A DNA stretch of 64,000 bases from assembly GCA_963082875.1 (NCBI GenBank), contig OY720097.1:14578501-14642500 (forward strand). Reading direction: 5' to 3'. Positions 50,308 to 62,424 of this stretch are shown piece after piece. The notes under the pieces were generated by a model. It was given only the letters and a program-made list of their open reading frames with translations. It was not told the DNA's origin and ran no database searches. Positions within the stretch are counted from its first letter, which is position 1. Each line of letters starts with the position of its first letter. Source of the stretch: Corella eumyota (lineage: Eukaryota; Chordata; Ascidiacea; Phlebobranchia; Corellidae). Made by a program: the position numbers and the translations under genes.

Positions 50308-52677
50308 ACCACATAAAACCTATTAAACTACAGCGCATTACCGATTTGCTAAAGCATTTGTGAACTATTTTTTTTAGTATTTCAATATCAACCTTAACGT
50401 GTTGATAATCAAACCGAAATGAATATCACGCCTAAACATATAGAGATTTTGTACAATTATTTATTTATTACGTACCCTATGTCGACAGAGGCTAAATCAA
50501 ACAAAATATATTCAGATACAAAATATTTCCTGAATATAGGCAAAACAAAGCATCAAACCTAGTTTATATATTACAATAAAATTTTTATACAAATTTTAAT
50601 TTTTAGATGATTTGGTATACATTTAAATTATCACTTGCTTTATAATTACACTTTGGCCTGCTAGCGTAATTCTGTAACTATGACAACCATTTGCTATTCT
50701 GTAGTGGTACGTTCAATAGTAAACAACTCGATTCTTTACATTAGAATCATAAAAGTAATACTAACTTCTAACATTTCGAAATATCAAAATATTTGCAATT
50801 ACCTAAGTTAAACACCTAAAATCCTGATTTGTCATCGTTTAAAACATTTAATTATTGACGCTATATCTTCGATTTCGATTAGCTAGGGTGTGTAATACTA
50901 GGCTGTGGTTAACTATTGTTGTTGGCAGCTAGGTGACGGCAGGTTACGACTTGTAGCAAACTTACAAAAGCTCGAAATGAAATGCTAACAATTACAATTA
51001 CTTGAGAACTATAAGCGCTGTTTACATAGCAGACATTTTGGACTTAGAACAAAGCAATTTAGCGTTTGAAAGACCATTATATTATTACGTGACCAATTCG
51101 ATTGCTGTAATTCTAATTCGATTTACAACCCATTTGTTAAATACAAACTGCATTCATTCCGTCGATTTTTAATGGTTATTACTGACAGAGTATTATTACT
51201 TTTACGTGATTTAATCAATTGGTTATATACAAAGAGGTTGTAAATATCAGTATTATTATTCACAATAAACTTAAAAATCGCCCGTTTTAGTGCGAAATAA
51301 TTCGCATGTTTTGACTGCATTTCGACTAGCCCTGTGGGTTGAACTTTGCTGTTTAAATAAAAACTTGTATTTACTAAAGATTGATTGCTATTATATTCAC
51401 GTAGTTTAATCAAGTGGTAAACAACAAAACTGGTGTTATTATCAGTACTATCAAAAAATACACCAAAACCACCAGTTGTGGTGCGCACTGTTTTGTGTGT
51501 TGCGACCATAATATGACCAACCAGAAATTGTTTATTGGTAAATTATCACACAAGCGTCATAAAAACATTAAAATGCACAGTTTTTATATACTTTTGATCT
51601 TTGTTGGTTTTCTTATTAAAGTTTATGTTTTGTGGCCTACGGAAGAATATAAATTTTAATGAATTTGCCGATGGCGAATATTTTATCGTATATTTTACTT
51701 GGTAAATATCAAACTTTTTTTATAGTTGAATTTAAAATTAACATAATTAATTGTTGAGGATCACACTAGCAACGCTCCCTTAACAATAGAGCTGCGTTAA
51801 GTTTATGGGTTGTAAATATCACAAGTAATACTTTAAACAATCCTTTGCTTTTATTTAATATATTTATCGATAACCTTTTAAAGAACAACTGAAGTGATCA
51901 GTCACTTAATGATATGATAAGACTCCACTCAAATACCACATCGTTAAAACGTAATACGTCATGAAAGCACACATCTTGGTATGTATGTATGGCCTTCTGT
52001 ACCGACCAAGCAAATAAAAACAAATTTTATTTTTTTCGAATAACCTTGGAATTTTGTTTGTGAGGCTATTATTGTTGTTGATTTCGACTTCGTGGTCAAA
52101 TTTAGAGTTTTGGCAGACGACAGATAGAGCGGAAACAATATTGCGCTAAAGGTTAACTTTTGTGCTAGTTATGACCTTAAAATTTACAAAGCTATTAACA
52201 TTTGATTACTTTTCGCTGTGTCTGCGTATGCCTGAATGAGAATATTCCTTAAAGGAAAATCAAGGAGTTTATTACATCAAAGAATGTCCACGTAGTAATT
52301 GGTTTCCAGTAATAAAAATAGGACTCATTGCCGAACGATATTTAGTTAGTCAAGTGGCATGTAGTAAGTTAAGTAATTCATGATATGATACAAATAAAAT
52401 GCGAGCTTTAATTTAAAAAAAGTATTTAAACATCTGCTTACTAATTTTATAAAGTTATTCTGTTTAATAAATAAAGAAGGTCTGGGTAAACCTTAATATT
52501 GCTTTAAGTTTTAAATGAAAATATTTATTAAAAAAGCTTTCAACAAAAAATAGTTTAAAAATATTAATGCAATTCAACTTAGTATGTTAGGTTTGATTAT
52601 TTATAGAATCATTATGTAAATTTTACTTAAACGTCACATTTGAATTGTTAAAGGGGAATTCTGCTTAAAAAGCAGCT
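50308..52677. other. Intergenic region, upstream of the coiled-coil gene
   Basis: About 2.4 kb, AT-rich. It contains one minus-strand ORF of 128 codons (51123-51509), listed separately, and a degenerate repeated motif (ACGTxxTTTAATCAA near 51202 and 51400). Nothing else is supportable. Confidence 0.45.
51123..51509 (-). CDS. Orphan ORF, 128 residues, doubtful
   Basis: An ATG-started ORF with no recognised domain. Two segments resemble each other (FVVYHLIKLREYNSNQSL and LFVYNQLIKSRKSNNTLSV), reflecting a DNA-level duplication. An ORF of this length is near what chance allows in 64 kb of AT-rich DNA, so it may not be a gene. Confidence 0.2.
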   Translation of the reverse strand: MVATHKTVRTTTGGFGVFFDSTDNNTSFVVYHLIKLREYNSNQSLVNTSFYLNSKVQPTGLVEMQSKHANYFALKRAIFKFIVNNNTDIYNLFVYNQLIKSRKSNNTLSVITIKNRRNECSLYLTNGL

Positions 52678-55600
52678 ATGGGTACGTTAACTATCCTATA
52701 TGGAATTTTACTGCCGATATGCACGTGCAATATAATAACAAATCAATTTTTACATGGAAATAAACAAACTGAAAATAGTGCGAGTTTAGATGCCACAACC
52801 CAGGTAAAGCATCTGTTTAAATGGATAGGCTAAATATGCTAAGAACTACCAACTATTTTGCAAATTTATATTCGGCCCTGAAATGATTGTACATCAAATT
52901 TAAGCTATTAAAACACATATCTTGCTGTTTTTAAATTTTTAGTCACCACTTAAGAGCCACGAAACCAGTGGGAGTGCATTCAAACAAAGGTCGTTTTTAT
53001 CTTCTTATAATTTCTATCGTCTTCGGCACAAAGGAATTTCTCAACAACAAGTTCAGGCTGAGGTTAGTAAATTTTAACTTTGTAAAAGTTAATAAAACGA
53101 AGTAATTTTATTTTGCAAATTTGTTGGCCTTTTTAAAGTATTTATGTTTTATACACTAAAATTTTTAAAGTCGAGAATGAGTTCTTACTCTTTAGAAAGA
53201 ATTGCAAGACGAATTGGAAAGGCTTGAACGAAGGCCAAGATGGGCTCCTTCAAAACAGCATTCACAATCCTATACAACCCCTTATTCGGTAAAAAATTTA
53301 ACGAATAATTTTATGCAACTTTTGTTGAGTAATTTTAAGGACTTTTATATCTCTAGTTATATACCTCAAATACTAATAATGGTGCTGAGTCAAGAAATTT
53401 ACAACGACAAGTTCAGCGACTTTTAGAAGAAAACAAGAGAATGGCAGCATCCATTGAAAGTTTAGTTCGATACAAATCCACATCCGAGCAACGAATAAAC
53501 AGACTTGAAACACGGATTAGGAGATCACCACAAGTCACAGGTTAGGGTTTTAAGTAATATAAATTAATTCAAGTTTTTTTTAAAAGAATATCAGGACAAA
53601 AATATTATTAAACCTATTTTGCTTTAACAACTTTTAATAACAAGCAGGTGAAACTAGCAACGGTGTACAAAGGATAAATTCGCAGGCTATTGCAACACTC
53701 CAAGAAACGCTTTTGGAATTATCTGAAACTATAAATAACTTGGAATCGCCAAAAATGGACACGCACCAAACATATCTTTCTCTTGAAGAAGTAAATACAA
53801 TCACTAAGCCCATTGGTAATCAAGTAAAAATAAATTTGCAAATACTTTAATTGCATATTAACGGCTTTTGCTAACTATTTTTCATCAAATTTACTTTTAG
53901 CTAATCTGTCTTTAGATGTGTCTGAGCACGTTACAGCCAATAATGAAAGACTTGGTCAACACGACGAATTACATCGCAAAACGGTTATCGATATCACAAG
54001 TTTACAACATCAGTTAATGAGATTGATTATTAAAACTTCAGACCAAGAATTGAAACTAAAAGAACTTGAATTAAAGAATGCTACCAGTGACCCAAACGTG
54101 CAAGTTAATCGGCTGCAAGATGTTGTTCAACAACAGGACAATGCGATTAATACTTTACAACAAACAGTCGCTCAAAATGGAGCATGCTGTGGTCAAGTCA
54201 CTACACTTTCGGAAGAAGTCGTTACCTTAAATGAAAGAATAGACGAAGTGAGTTAAACACGTAACGTTTGTTAGAATTGTAAGGGGTTATTTTACTTTAG
54301 AAATAAAATTCTGGACGTCTAAGTAATTTATTAATTAATCAAAATACTAAAAATATTGACTCAAATATCATGAAAGTTTTTTATAGTGACCTAATATCTA
54401 GTTTTTTACAGGCTGAAGCAAAGATTATCGAAAGTAAATCAGTTATTGGAGCACAACAACGTAGAAGTGAAATACTTACAAACAAGTTAAACCTACAAAA
54501 ACTGGTTCTTAAAAGACTTCTTAGCAATACTAAAATGTATCAAAGGAACATTATTAATATAGAAAGCAGATTGCATGGTATAATTATAAAAAAAATTTCT
54601 TAAATACAAAAAATACAAAACTTCTTTTCTGGATAATTATTTTACTTTTTGATTTTTTTTAGAGTCTATGGATCGTGGACTTGAAACTTTAAATGAAACT
54701 ATTTTTGACAATATTTACTTGAGTGAGTCGTTAGTCGATCAGCGAATTGAAACACACGTGCAAAGGGAACATGACAAAAACAACGAAATTAGTTTCCCAA
54801 CGGACTTGCATTCGAACGATATCGACACCGAAAAATTTCTGACTTATAAAGAGGAAGTTAATCGAAATTTTACAGAAATTGCTCACAGGTTAGTTCTATA
54901 TTTAATTAAATTTCAATGTCAAAAAATTTGGTTATAAACATGTGTTTAAAGAAGTATTTTTATTATTTGATGTAGAATTGGAGCCAATGACAAGACTTTG
55001 GTCGGAGTAATGCTTCGGTTTGATGAAATTGAACGAGATAATGGACACCGAACAAGAGCACTGTGGAGTAGAATAAGAATGGCTGAAAAAAAAATTCGAA
55101 ATCTGGAGGACAAATTTAAAACTCGCTTGCCGTAAGCAAATTATATTATATTACTGGTTGGTTGGTTGTTCAGTAATATTTTAAAATTGTGTTGCAAATT
55201 TTCGGAATAGTGTATTACTTAGACCATCATACATTTTATTAGAGTAAGGCCGTTACAAAATGTTGATGTTGCGGAAGACATTTTGTTTCTGAACAGTTCG
55301 TTCAGACAACTTCGGACAACCGTGAGAAGACAATTTAACAACGTGGCTCTCTTGCACTCCCGTGTGGAGAGGCTAAACGCCGCCGAAAACAGAATAAACG
55401 AAAGACTTGTGGTAACAAAGATCTTGTTAAATTGTTTTTTTCTGCTAAGCTGACTATTGTTTTGGCTTCTTCATTTAGAATTTTAAACACGCAGCCAATA
55501 ACGATAAACTTCATTTCGAAAATGTGACGTTTAATCTACGTCACTCTCTGATGACACATGTCTTTGACTCTGGCCAAGTCATGTCCGCTAGATTGGATGT

Positions 55601-57959
55601 TTTTGGAGAAAATCTTCAAGAATTATTTGCAAAGACCCTAAAATTAAACTCCGATCTGGATAATATTGCTGCCACTTGTTCGAGTTTTTTAGTTGACCGA
55701 GGCCAACAACTGAACGAACTTGAATCAAAAGTTAACCAAATAATGCTTAATAAAGTAAGTATAACAATAACTCTTCTTACAATGTTTTTCTCATGTATTG
55801 TATTGTACTTTTTTACAGGCTCAATATGGTTGCGAAAATAAAATTACAGTATCTATTCAATCTTTAAATTCAACACAGCAAGTTATATTGCATAAGCTAG
55901 TGAAAATTAAGAAAAGGACTACGGAAGATAATGCTACTCTGCACGGCTTGTACGTACTTTATTTATTTATAGCATTTACGGCTTTATACCAAACTAATGA
56001 CGTGATCTATTTTTTAGATTTGTTGAATTGCAAAATCGTGCAAACCTTCCAACAAACGAATCAATCCCAAGTCAAGCAGAATTACAAATAATACAAAATC
56101 GGATAAACAATTTAAATTTTTCAATTGATACTCTCGGTGATTATACTGTTAGTTTAAGCAAGAGAACATTGATGACAGCAGAAACTCTACAAAATCGGCA
56201 AGCATATTTTATGCATTAATTAGTTCTGTGAAAGATAATTTTGCACCGTTTTTTGATTGTGTTATTTTATCTAAACAGGCTTGATGTTGTTGATACCAGC
56301 TTTGCAGAATATGCATTGGCCATTATATCGAGCAATGAACTCATTGTCAACTTAAACAACTCAATAAAAAACAACAAAAAAGGTTTTTTATTTTTTTAAA
56401 TTCTTTGTTCAGCCTAACTTGTCGAAATTAGCAACGTAGTTCATTTGCGCTTTCCACGCCTTTTAAAAATTTTAATCGCTTTTCGTCTTTAGGCTTTACT
56501 AAATTTTAACTTAAGTTTCATTAAGCTTTGTTTTATAACTATGTCAAGTAACTTTTTTTTTGGCAGATATGTTATTCAGTTATTTTTTTAATTTTGATAT
56601 AAAAGATGGCGAGTTTTAAGTTTGACCTAAATTTTCTTTTCTAAGAGTTTATTCGATTTCGTGAAAACACGAATAATGCGTTTGCTGACTTCAGGTTGAA
56701 ACTTAAAAATTTGAAATCAAGAAAAGAGATTAACAAGGCCATAAGTAATGGATTACGAACTGTAAATACAAAGGTAGGCTTAATTAAAGATTTTATTGTA
56801 CTCCTGTTATAATATTTAAACTAAACTACTTTAACACAAAATAAAAAGAAATTTGCCAAGTACATAAACAACTTTAGAATGTTTGTAATATTTTATTAGG
56901 TAACCAAAATAAGGCAAATTGTAAATAACTTACATTTTCGACAAGATGGATACCAACAACACTTAGATGGTTTAAATGCAACATTTCGTAGGCATACTTT
57001 GAAATTTAACAACACTGTTTCTATTGTACAAGGTACGTTAATTTAAATAAATTTTAATTATTTTTTTATGCTATGAGTTAAGTTTCACAGGTACATTCAA
57101 GAAAAGGGTATAGGAATAATTTATTTTTTATTTTTAATCACTTAGCATTTACTACAAAATATTAAACCTTCATTTGCAAAACAATATTTAAATAATTTTG
57201 GTTTAGGTGACATAAATCAACTAAAAGTGGTCGATGCTTCTTTGCAAAGATCTATTAATCTTAACAACAGAGCTCTAACGGAGCACAGAAATTTGCATAA
57301 CAACTTAACCTCTTTGTCGGATGGGGTAAATACATTTTTAATTACTTTCAAACTATTTTAAATATCTTATATAAATATGTTGCACATTTATGTTTTTAAG
57401 CTATATGATGTAATTGACGAACATAGCGAAGCTCTTGACGTTGTTCGCAATGTTGTTTCTCAATTAAACGAATCTTTGGAAGGTGAAAAAGATTACATCA
57501 ACGAGGCAGTTTCTCACCAAATTCGACGACATTATAACGAAGTAAGGGAGTTCAGGATAATAATGTACAACTTTACATCACTAGTACAAAATGTGCTAAT
57601 GGATATGCTAAACCAAGTAGGTTAAACATTTTTGTTTTTGTTGTTTTTGTTATCAAATATGTATATAAATGGCCCTGGAGAATAATCTAGTGGTAATCTG
57701 CTTTGTTGCAAATGTAAATATTACAATGCAATTTTTATACAATCAAAGAAAGAAATATATTTTTGTTTAGGAAATATCAATAGCTTCCAACAAGATCAAA
57801 CTACGTTCCATTATAGAATTAATGGACAATTATGATGCATCAAAGGAAAGAATAAACCAAGATATTGCCAGATTGCAAACCAGAATGACAATGGTGGAAG
57901 TGGGTGGAGAGGAGACGACACGACAAGTTGCTAAACTTTTCATGTACGCTGCCAAGTAA
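52678..57959 (+). CDS. Secreted long coiled-coil protein, unrecognised
   Basis: Nineteen exons join in phase to 1076 residues: 52678-52803, 52943-53062, 53196-53288, 53357-53540, 53648-53815, 53901-54247, 54412-54577, 54663-54888, 54976-55131, 55243-55411, 55479-55754, 55819-55949, 56018-56197, 56279-56382, 56646-56773, 56900-57032, 57207-57325, 57401-57616, 57771-57959. A signal peptide (MGTLTILYGILLPICTC) opens the protein. Nearly all the rest is predicted coiled coil with heptads (for example RQVQRLLEENKRMAASIESL and AEKKIRNLEDKFK). Many N-x-[ST] sites occur, as in an extracellular glycoprotein. Few Cys are present (one CC pair in NGACCGQV). No C1q, fibrinogen or EMI domain is visible. The last codons may alternatively splice at 57956 to a short exon near 58072. 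The intron after 56197 needs a GC donor. Confidence 0.75.
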
Positions 57960-58498
57960 GTAAAATGTTATCAATGTAGGAAGGTAAAACTATGTCTTTT
58001 GGTATAAACAAATAGATATTGCTGAACACTTTGGTTTGTTAAACAAAGTGTATTATTGTTGGGTTTCTTAGGAATTTTAATAACATATTTATTTTTGTAC
58101 ATTTACACATGGTTTTGCGCTGAAACAAATTTAGAGTAATACATTTAAAGTACATCAAGAACGGTGTTTCATATTTGTATGATACGACCTGTTGCCATAT
58201 GACTAATTGGAATCCCATTGTTTTCAAAGTCTGTTTTTGAGAACATACTTTAAAATATTCGTACGTATACACGTACATGCGATTGATGGCAGTTTTTTTG
58301 TCTAGTTTTAATTTTTTTAGATATTGCATTACATGTGAATTTTAATATTTATTCATAATCAGTTTTTTAATAAATTGTAGTAAAGGAGATAGTTACACAA
58401 ATTGTATTAGTAAAAACGTATCTTAATCACGAAATAAACTTATAAAATATTCTACAAAGGCACTTTTAAAAGCTAAATATATTAGTACCAGTGGCAGT
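57960..58498. other. Convergent 3' flank of the coiled-coil gene and Zic-r.b copy 1
   Basis: About 540 bp of AT-rich DNA between two convergent genes, presumably both 3'UTRs. No other gene is supported. Confidence 0.5.
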
Positions 58499-59841
58499 TT
58501 ATATAAAAACATGTCGGTTTGGAACAGGGTAGAATGGGTTATATTGCGAACTACAAGCGGTTGTTTCCACATTGTGTTTTTGGGATGAATCCCACCAGGA
58601 CAGAGGTTGTTTAAAGTTCTCAAAATTAAAATTTGGAGAAACATTTTCGTCGTTGGGCAAATAGGATGTTGGTTGATTAAAAACATTACCCATATCTGAT
58701 GCAATGTTGGGTGATTGTGGCGTAATAGCTGGTGATGACGTAGGAAAGTTAAACGGGAATGAATAAGTCCCAGTTTCTTCCTGTCTTAGCATAATTTCTG
58801 GTGGAGATTCAGGGTGAACTTCGGGAGAACTACACGATGTTTGGGGTGATGGGATGTGTGAAATCAGTACCCCCATGACGTCACCGTTGGATTCGTGCAT
58901 TTTGATGTGCTTACGTAATGAACTAGGATGAGTGTAACTTCTGTCGCAACCTTCATACTTAAAAAAGAATAATCAATTTAGTATATGCGTTGCCAGGATG
59001 AAAAGCAAATTCAATTTGGTAAAATAGATAATTAGTAAATTTTACACATCAAATTAAATATGACATTTACCTTGCAAGCGTAAAGTCTTTCAGTATTGTG
59101 CATGTAGCTGTGCTTTTTACGATCTGAACTATTTCCAAATCTTCGTTCACAACCAGGAAATTTACAAGGAAACGGTTTTTCTCCTGCAACAAAAATTTAA
59201 AATTATTGTCATGTTAGATTTTACAAATAAACAGTTTAGAAAATTTTCAAAATATATTTAATTAAACTGTACTTACCACTGTGAGTTCGTTTGTGAATTT
59301 TGAGATTTTCGCTTCTTCCAAAACTTTTTCCACATCCAGGAAAGTTGCATACAAAAGGCTTCTCTCCAGTATGAACCCTAATGTGGTTGACCAATTTGTA
59401 TTTTGCTTTAAACGTGCTTTGCCTTCGAACACAACCTTCCCAATAACAAGTATGGTCGGCTTGATCAAGTCCCCCGACATGGTCCTGAGTTACGTGGTTT
59501 ACCAAATCGTGCATGTCGTAGAATACAAGGTTACAAATATTTTTTTCTTGAGGATTTTTCCATTTACAAGTCACCGGATTTTGAAGCGGTGAACTTTGAA
59601 AAGTTTGGGAACTTGGTGGTTCATAATATCCTTGAGCCAAATGATGATGAGATGGCGTCATCGGAGTTGGTATATGATGAGGAAAATGTGGAACTCCATA
59701 TCCCGTATAGTAAGTTGAAGATTGAAGATTTTGTGGAACATACGTTTGATGGTGAGCAGACAAAAATGACGCATGCGCAGTTAAACTAGCGGCTGGATCA
59801 TAAGCTGCATATGGTCGATCAGTGATGACTGAGGAATGCAT
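58499..59841 (-). CDS. Zic-r.b: Zic-related zinc-finger transcription factor (ZicL / Zic-r.b), copy 1
   Basis: Nuclear C2H2 transcription factor; in Ciona, ZicL directs notochord, muscle and neural fates at the 32-cell stage. Exons right to left: 59277-59841, 59071-59183, 58499-58957; 378 residues. The N-terminus [20 protein letters not shown] is shared with copy 2. Five Zic/Gli-type fingers follow: [70 protein letters not shown] and [19 protein letters not shown]. The linkers are HTGEKPF-like. The C-terminus is Ser/Pro-rich. An upstream in-frame ATG at 59910 would add 23 residues. I chose MHSS because only from there is the frame shared by both copies. Confidence 0.93.
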
Positions 59842-59879
59842 TTTAATATAACTTTGATTATTCTTTAATGAACTTGTTG

Positions 59880-60205
59880 CAATGATGATAGAAGCAACTG
59901 ATGACTTCATGCCGAGAGTTCAGGACTATTTGTAGCTATCTCCAACTTAGGTTATTTTTTCTTAAACAATGCTTAATTACCGTCATTATCTCTCCTTGTT
60001 TGACTTCCGATCGCCCGTCGCGTTCCCATGCATTCACGCATTCCCATCTCGCTTACCGTTCATTATCGCTCGTCCACTCTCTATTTAATTGTTATTGGCA
60101 CGCTTAACGCACGTGACAACTTACAGTGTGACGTCATACAACACTTGTTTATTGACATTGCTTGTGAATATTTGCACTTGAACCCCTAGCGAGTGTGAGT
60201 AAACT
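59880..60205 (-). promoter_or_regulatory. Zic-r.b copy 1 promoter and leader
   Basis: Sequence closely repeated, inverted, at 61487-61827 and, direct, at 63840-64000 upstream of copy 2. Shared motifs include a CACGTG E-box within GCACGTGACAAC, a CRE-like TGACGTCAT and TATTTAATTG. Three copies of the block support a role as proximal promoter. Confidence 0.6.
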
Positions 60206-61486
60206 AATGGGAAAGTGTTTACGTCACTTTTTATCAAATATTTGCAGTAAACAAAAAGTGTTTTATTAGGTGTAATTAAAATCGGTTGATTTTAGGTTAT
60301 TTTTAATCGTTTGTAAAACTTTGGAATATTTTAATATTCACATTTGGCAAATGTTTTTTTATTGTATGTATATTTAAAACAAACGAAGTAATTAAGCATT
60401 AATTTTTTTTGTAATTCTAAGAATCTCAAAAAATTTACAAGCGTGAAATTTTAATTAGTGTTTAACCATTTTAAAGGAAGTTAAAAAATTATTTAATTAT
60501 ACTGTTCACTTCATTTAAAGTAATTATCAAACAATAAAAAGTTAATGACAGTCGTCTAGCCAGTCGTTCAAAATCGGAAGCATTTTATATATTATACTAA
60601 ATATTAAAATTAAGTTTTGTAAAGATTTTTATTAAATAAAGTTAATATTTAATATTAATACCGAGATATTAATTTAATATTTTTTTATAAAACGATTTTT
60701 TATTTTTGTTTATTATGTTTTTATTTTACACGAGTTCGAAATTCAAAACATATTTACTTCCGATTTGTTTATCTCCGATCTATTTGCTTTGCATATCTAC
60801 GAGAATTTCGCAGATTTAGAAAAGTTAAAATTACGTACAGTCCACCAAATACTAAAATTACAACACAGCAAAGACTTTATTAAATATTTAGTAGCTTATT
60901 TTTGTATGAATAATAGTTTATTTAGGTATTAAAAGAATTTTAATATATTTCATGATAAAGTTATAACAAAATTGATTAGTTAGGTATTGCATATTCTTCT
61001 AATTTTGTATTCAGTTGTATAGGATAAATTAAGTGATCAAATTTTAGCCCAAAGCTTTGTGTAAAGTTTTTTGTTGATTCACACCTATTGAAATACCCGC
61101 AGGCAATTCCGAATCTTTAATAATTGTTAAGCGAGTCTGAAGCGTGTTAATAATGAAAATGTAATTACCCTTTATTAAATTGAACGTGAAAATTATTTCT
61201 TTGTTTTAATTTCCTTTTTGGTAATCCGGTTTAATTTATTGTCACCATTGCGGTTATTCTTTAAAAAAATAATTTTGTTAACTTTTGATTTAATTATTCA
61301 AATTAAAGTTTTATTTATGTTTTAAATAATAGGTAATTTTAAAAAATCGTTTTTTAATATGAGTTTTGTATTCAAAGTTGTTATTTAAATATTGTTTTAA
61401 ATAATTCAAAATCTTTGTTAAAATTTTGTAAAATATTTTGAAATTGCAAAAAAAGTTTTAGGGAATTCTCTGTCCTAAAGTGTCGT

Positions 61487-61827
61487 TAGCAATTTTGTGA
61501 TTTTACTGACACTTGCGAGGAGTTTAAGTGCAAATATGCACAAGCAATGTCAATAAACAAGTGTTGTATGACGTCACACTGTAAGTTGTCACGTGCGTTA
61601 AGCGTGCCAATAACAATTAAATAGAGAGTGGACGAGCGATAAAAAACTGTGTGCGAGAAGGGAATGCGTGAATGCATGGGAACGCGTCGGAAGTAAAACA
61701 AGGATAGATAATGACGGTAATTAAGCATTGTTTAAGAAAAAGGAACCCAAGTTGGAGATAGCTACAAATAGTCTTGAACTCTCGGCATGGAAGTCATCAG
61801 TTGCTTCTATCATTATTGCAACAAGTT
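61487..61827 (+). pseudogene. Truncated remnant of a third Zic-r.b copy (promoter plus leader), inverted
   Basis: This reads on the plus strand as a near copy (~90% by eye) of the Zic-r.b promoter, starting with the block equivalent to 60205 and continuing to the leader. The similarity reaches ATGGAAGTCATCAGTTGC and stops abruptly at GCAACAAG (61827). No zinc-finger exon follows, so only the 5' end of a host Zic copy remains. With copy 1 it forms an inverted repeat with arms of ~330 bp around a ~1.28-kb centre. Confidence 0.75.
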
Positions 61828-62424
61828 TTATCCTCCTAAAGTATACACAAGTCTGGTTTGATTTAGATTCGCCCAATTTTATTTTATTTTATTGGCAACC
61901 TGGACATATTAAAATTTATTTTTTACATACCCTATTTAAAATATTTAACTATTAAATTTATTTTTCACCCTAAAATACTTTGCATCATTTCATTATATGA
62001 TTGAATTAGATACAAGTTATAAAAAAGTTTGAATTATGCAATATAATTGTTAAAGAACAACGTACCTTCTTATATAGTAATTTTGATTTGTTAATATATA
62101 AATATATAATGAACTCTATGCTTTTGCGGAAAAATCTGTTTTAATATGTTTTCGAATTTAATATTTTTTTAAAAACACCTGTGCATTTTCAAATTTTACC
62201 TCAATTTGTAAACACAGAAACTTCTATTTTTTAAGATTTTTTAAATAAAATTTTAAACAGATATATGTGGGCCATTTTGCGGGATATTTAAAATCTATCT
62301 GGTGTAAACTATTAAAGTGATAATAATTTTTGCGTAAACAATTTTATTTTGTTAAAACATAGAGCGCAAAATACAATACAATATAAATCTATATCAAAAA
62401 TTTAAGTAGAACTACAAAAAAAAT

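Larger units (their letters stand above)
59842..62424. other. Zic-r.b intergenic region with inverted promoter duplication
   Basis: About 2.6 kb. The promoter and leader of copy 1 (to about 60205) are repeated in inverted orientation at 61487-61827. The centre (60210-61480) is AT-rich with no gene seen. The part from 61830 to 62424 is 3' flank of copy 2 and is also empty. Confidence 0.6.

Noticed and set aside
59589-59789. Plus-strand ORF opposite Zic-r.b exon 1, also present at 63529-63729
   Set aside because: It is the antisense shadow of the conserved Zic coding exon. Its conservation between copies follows from the Zic protein.
59842-59910. Upstream Zic-r.b start at 59910 (23 extra residues)
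   Set aside because: The frame upstream of MHSS is not shared with copy 2, so the extension is unlikely to be the conserved start.
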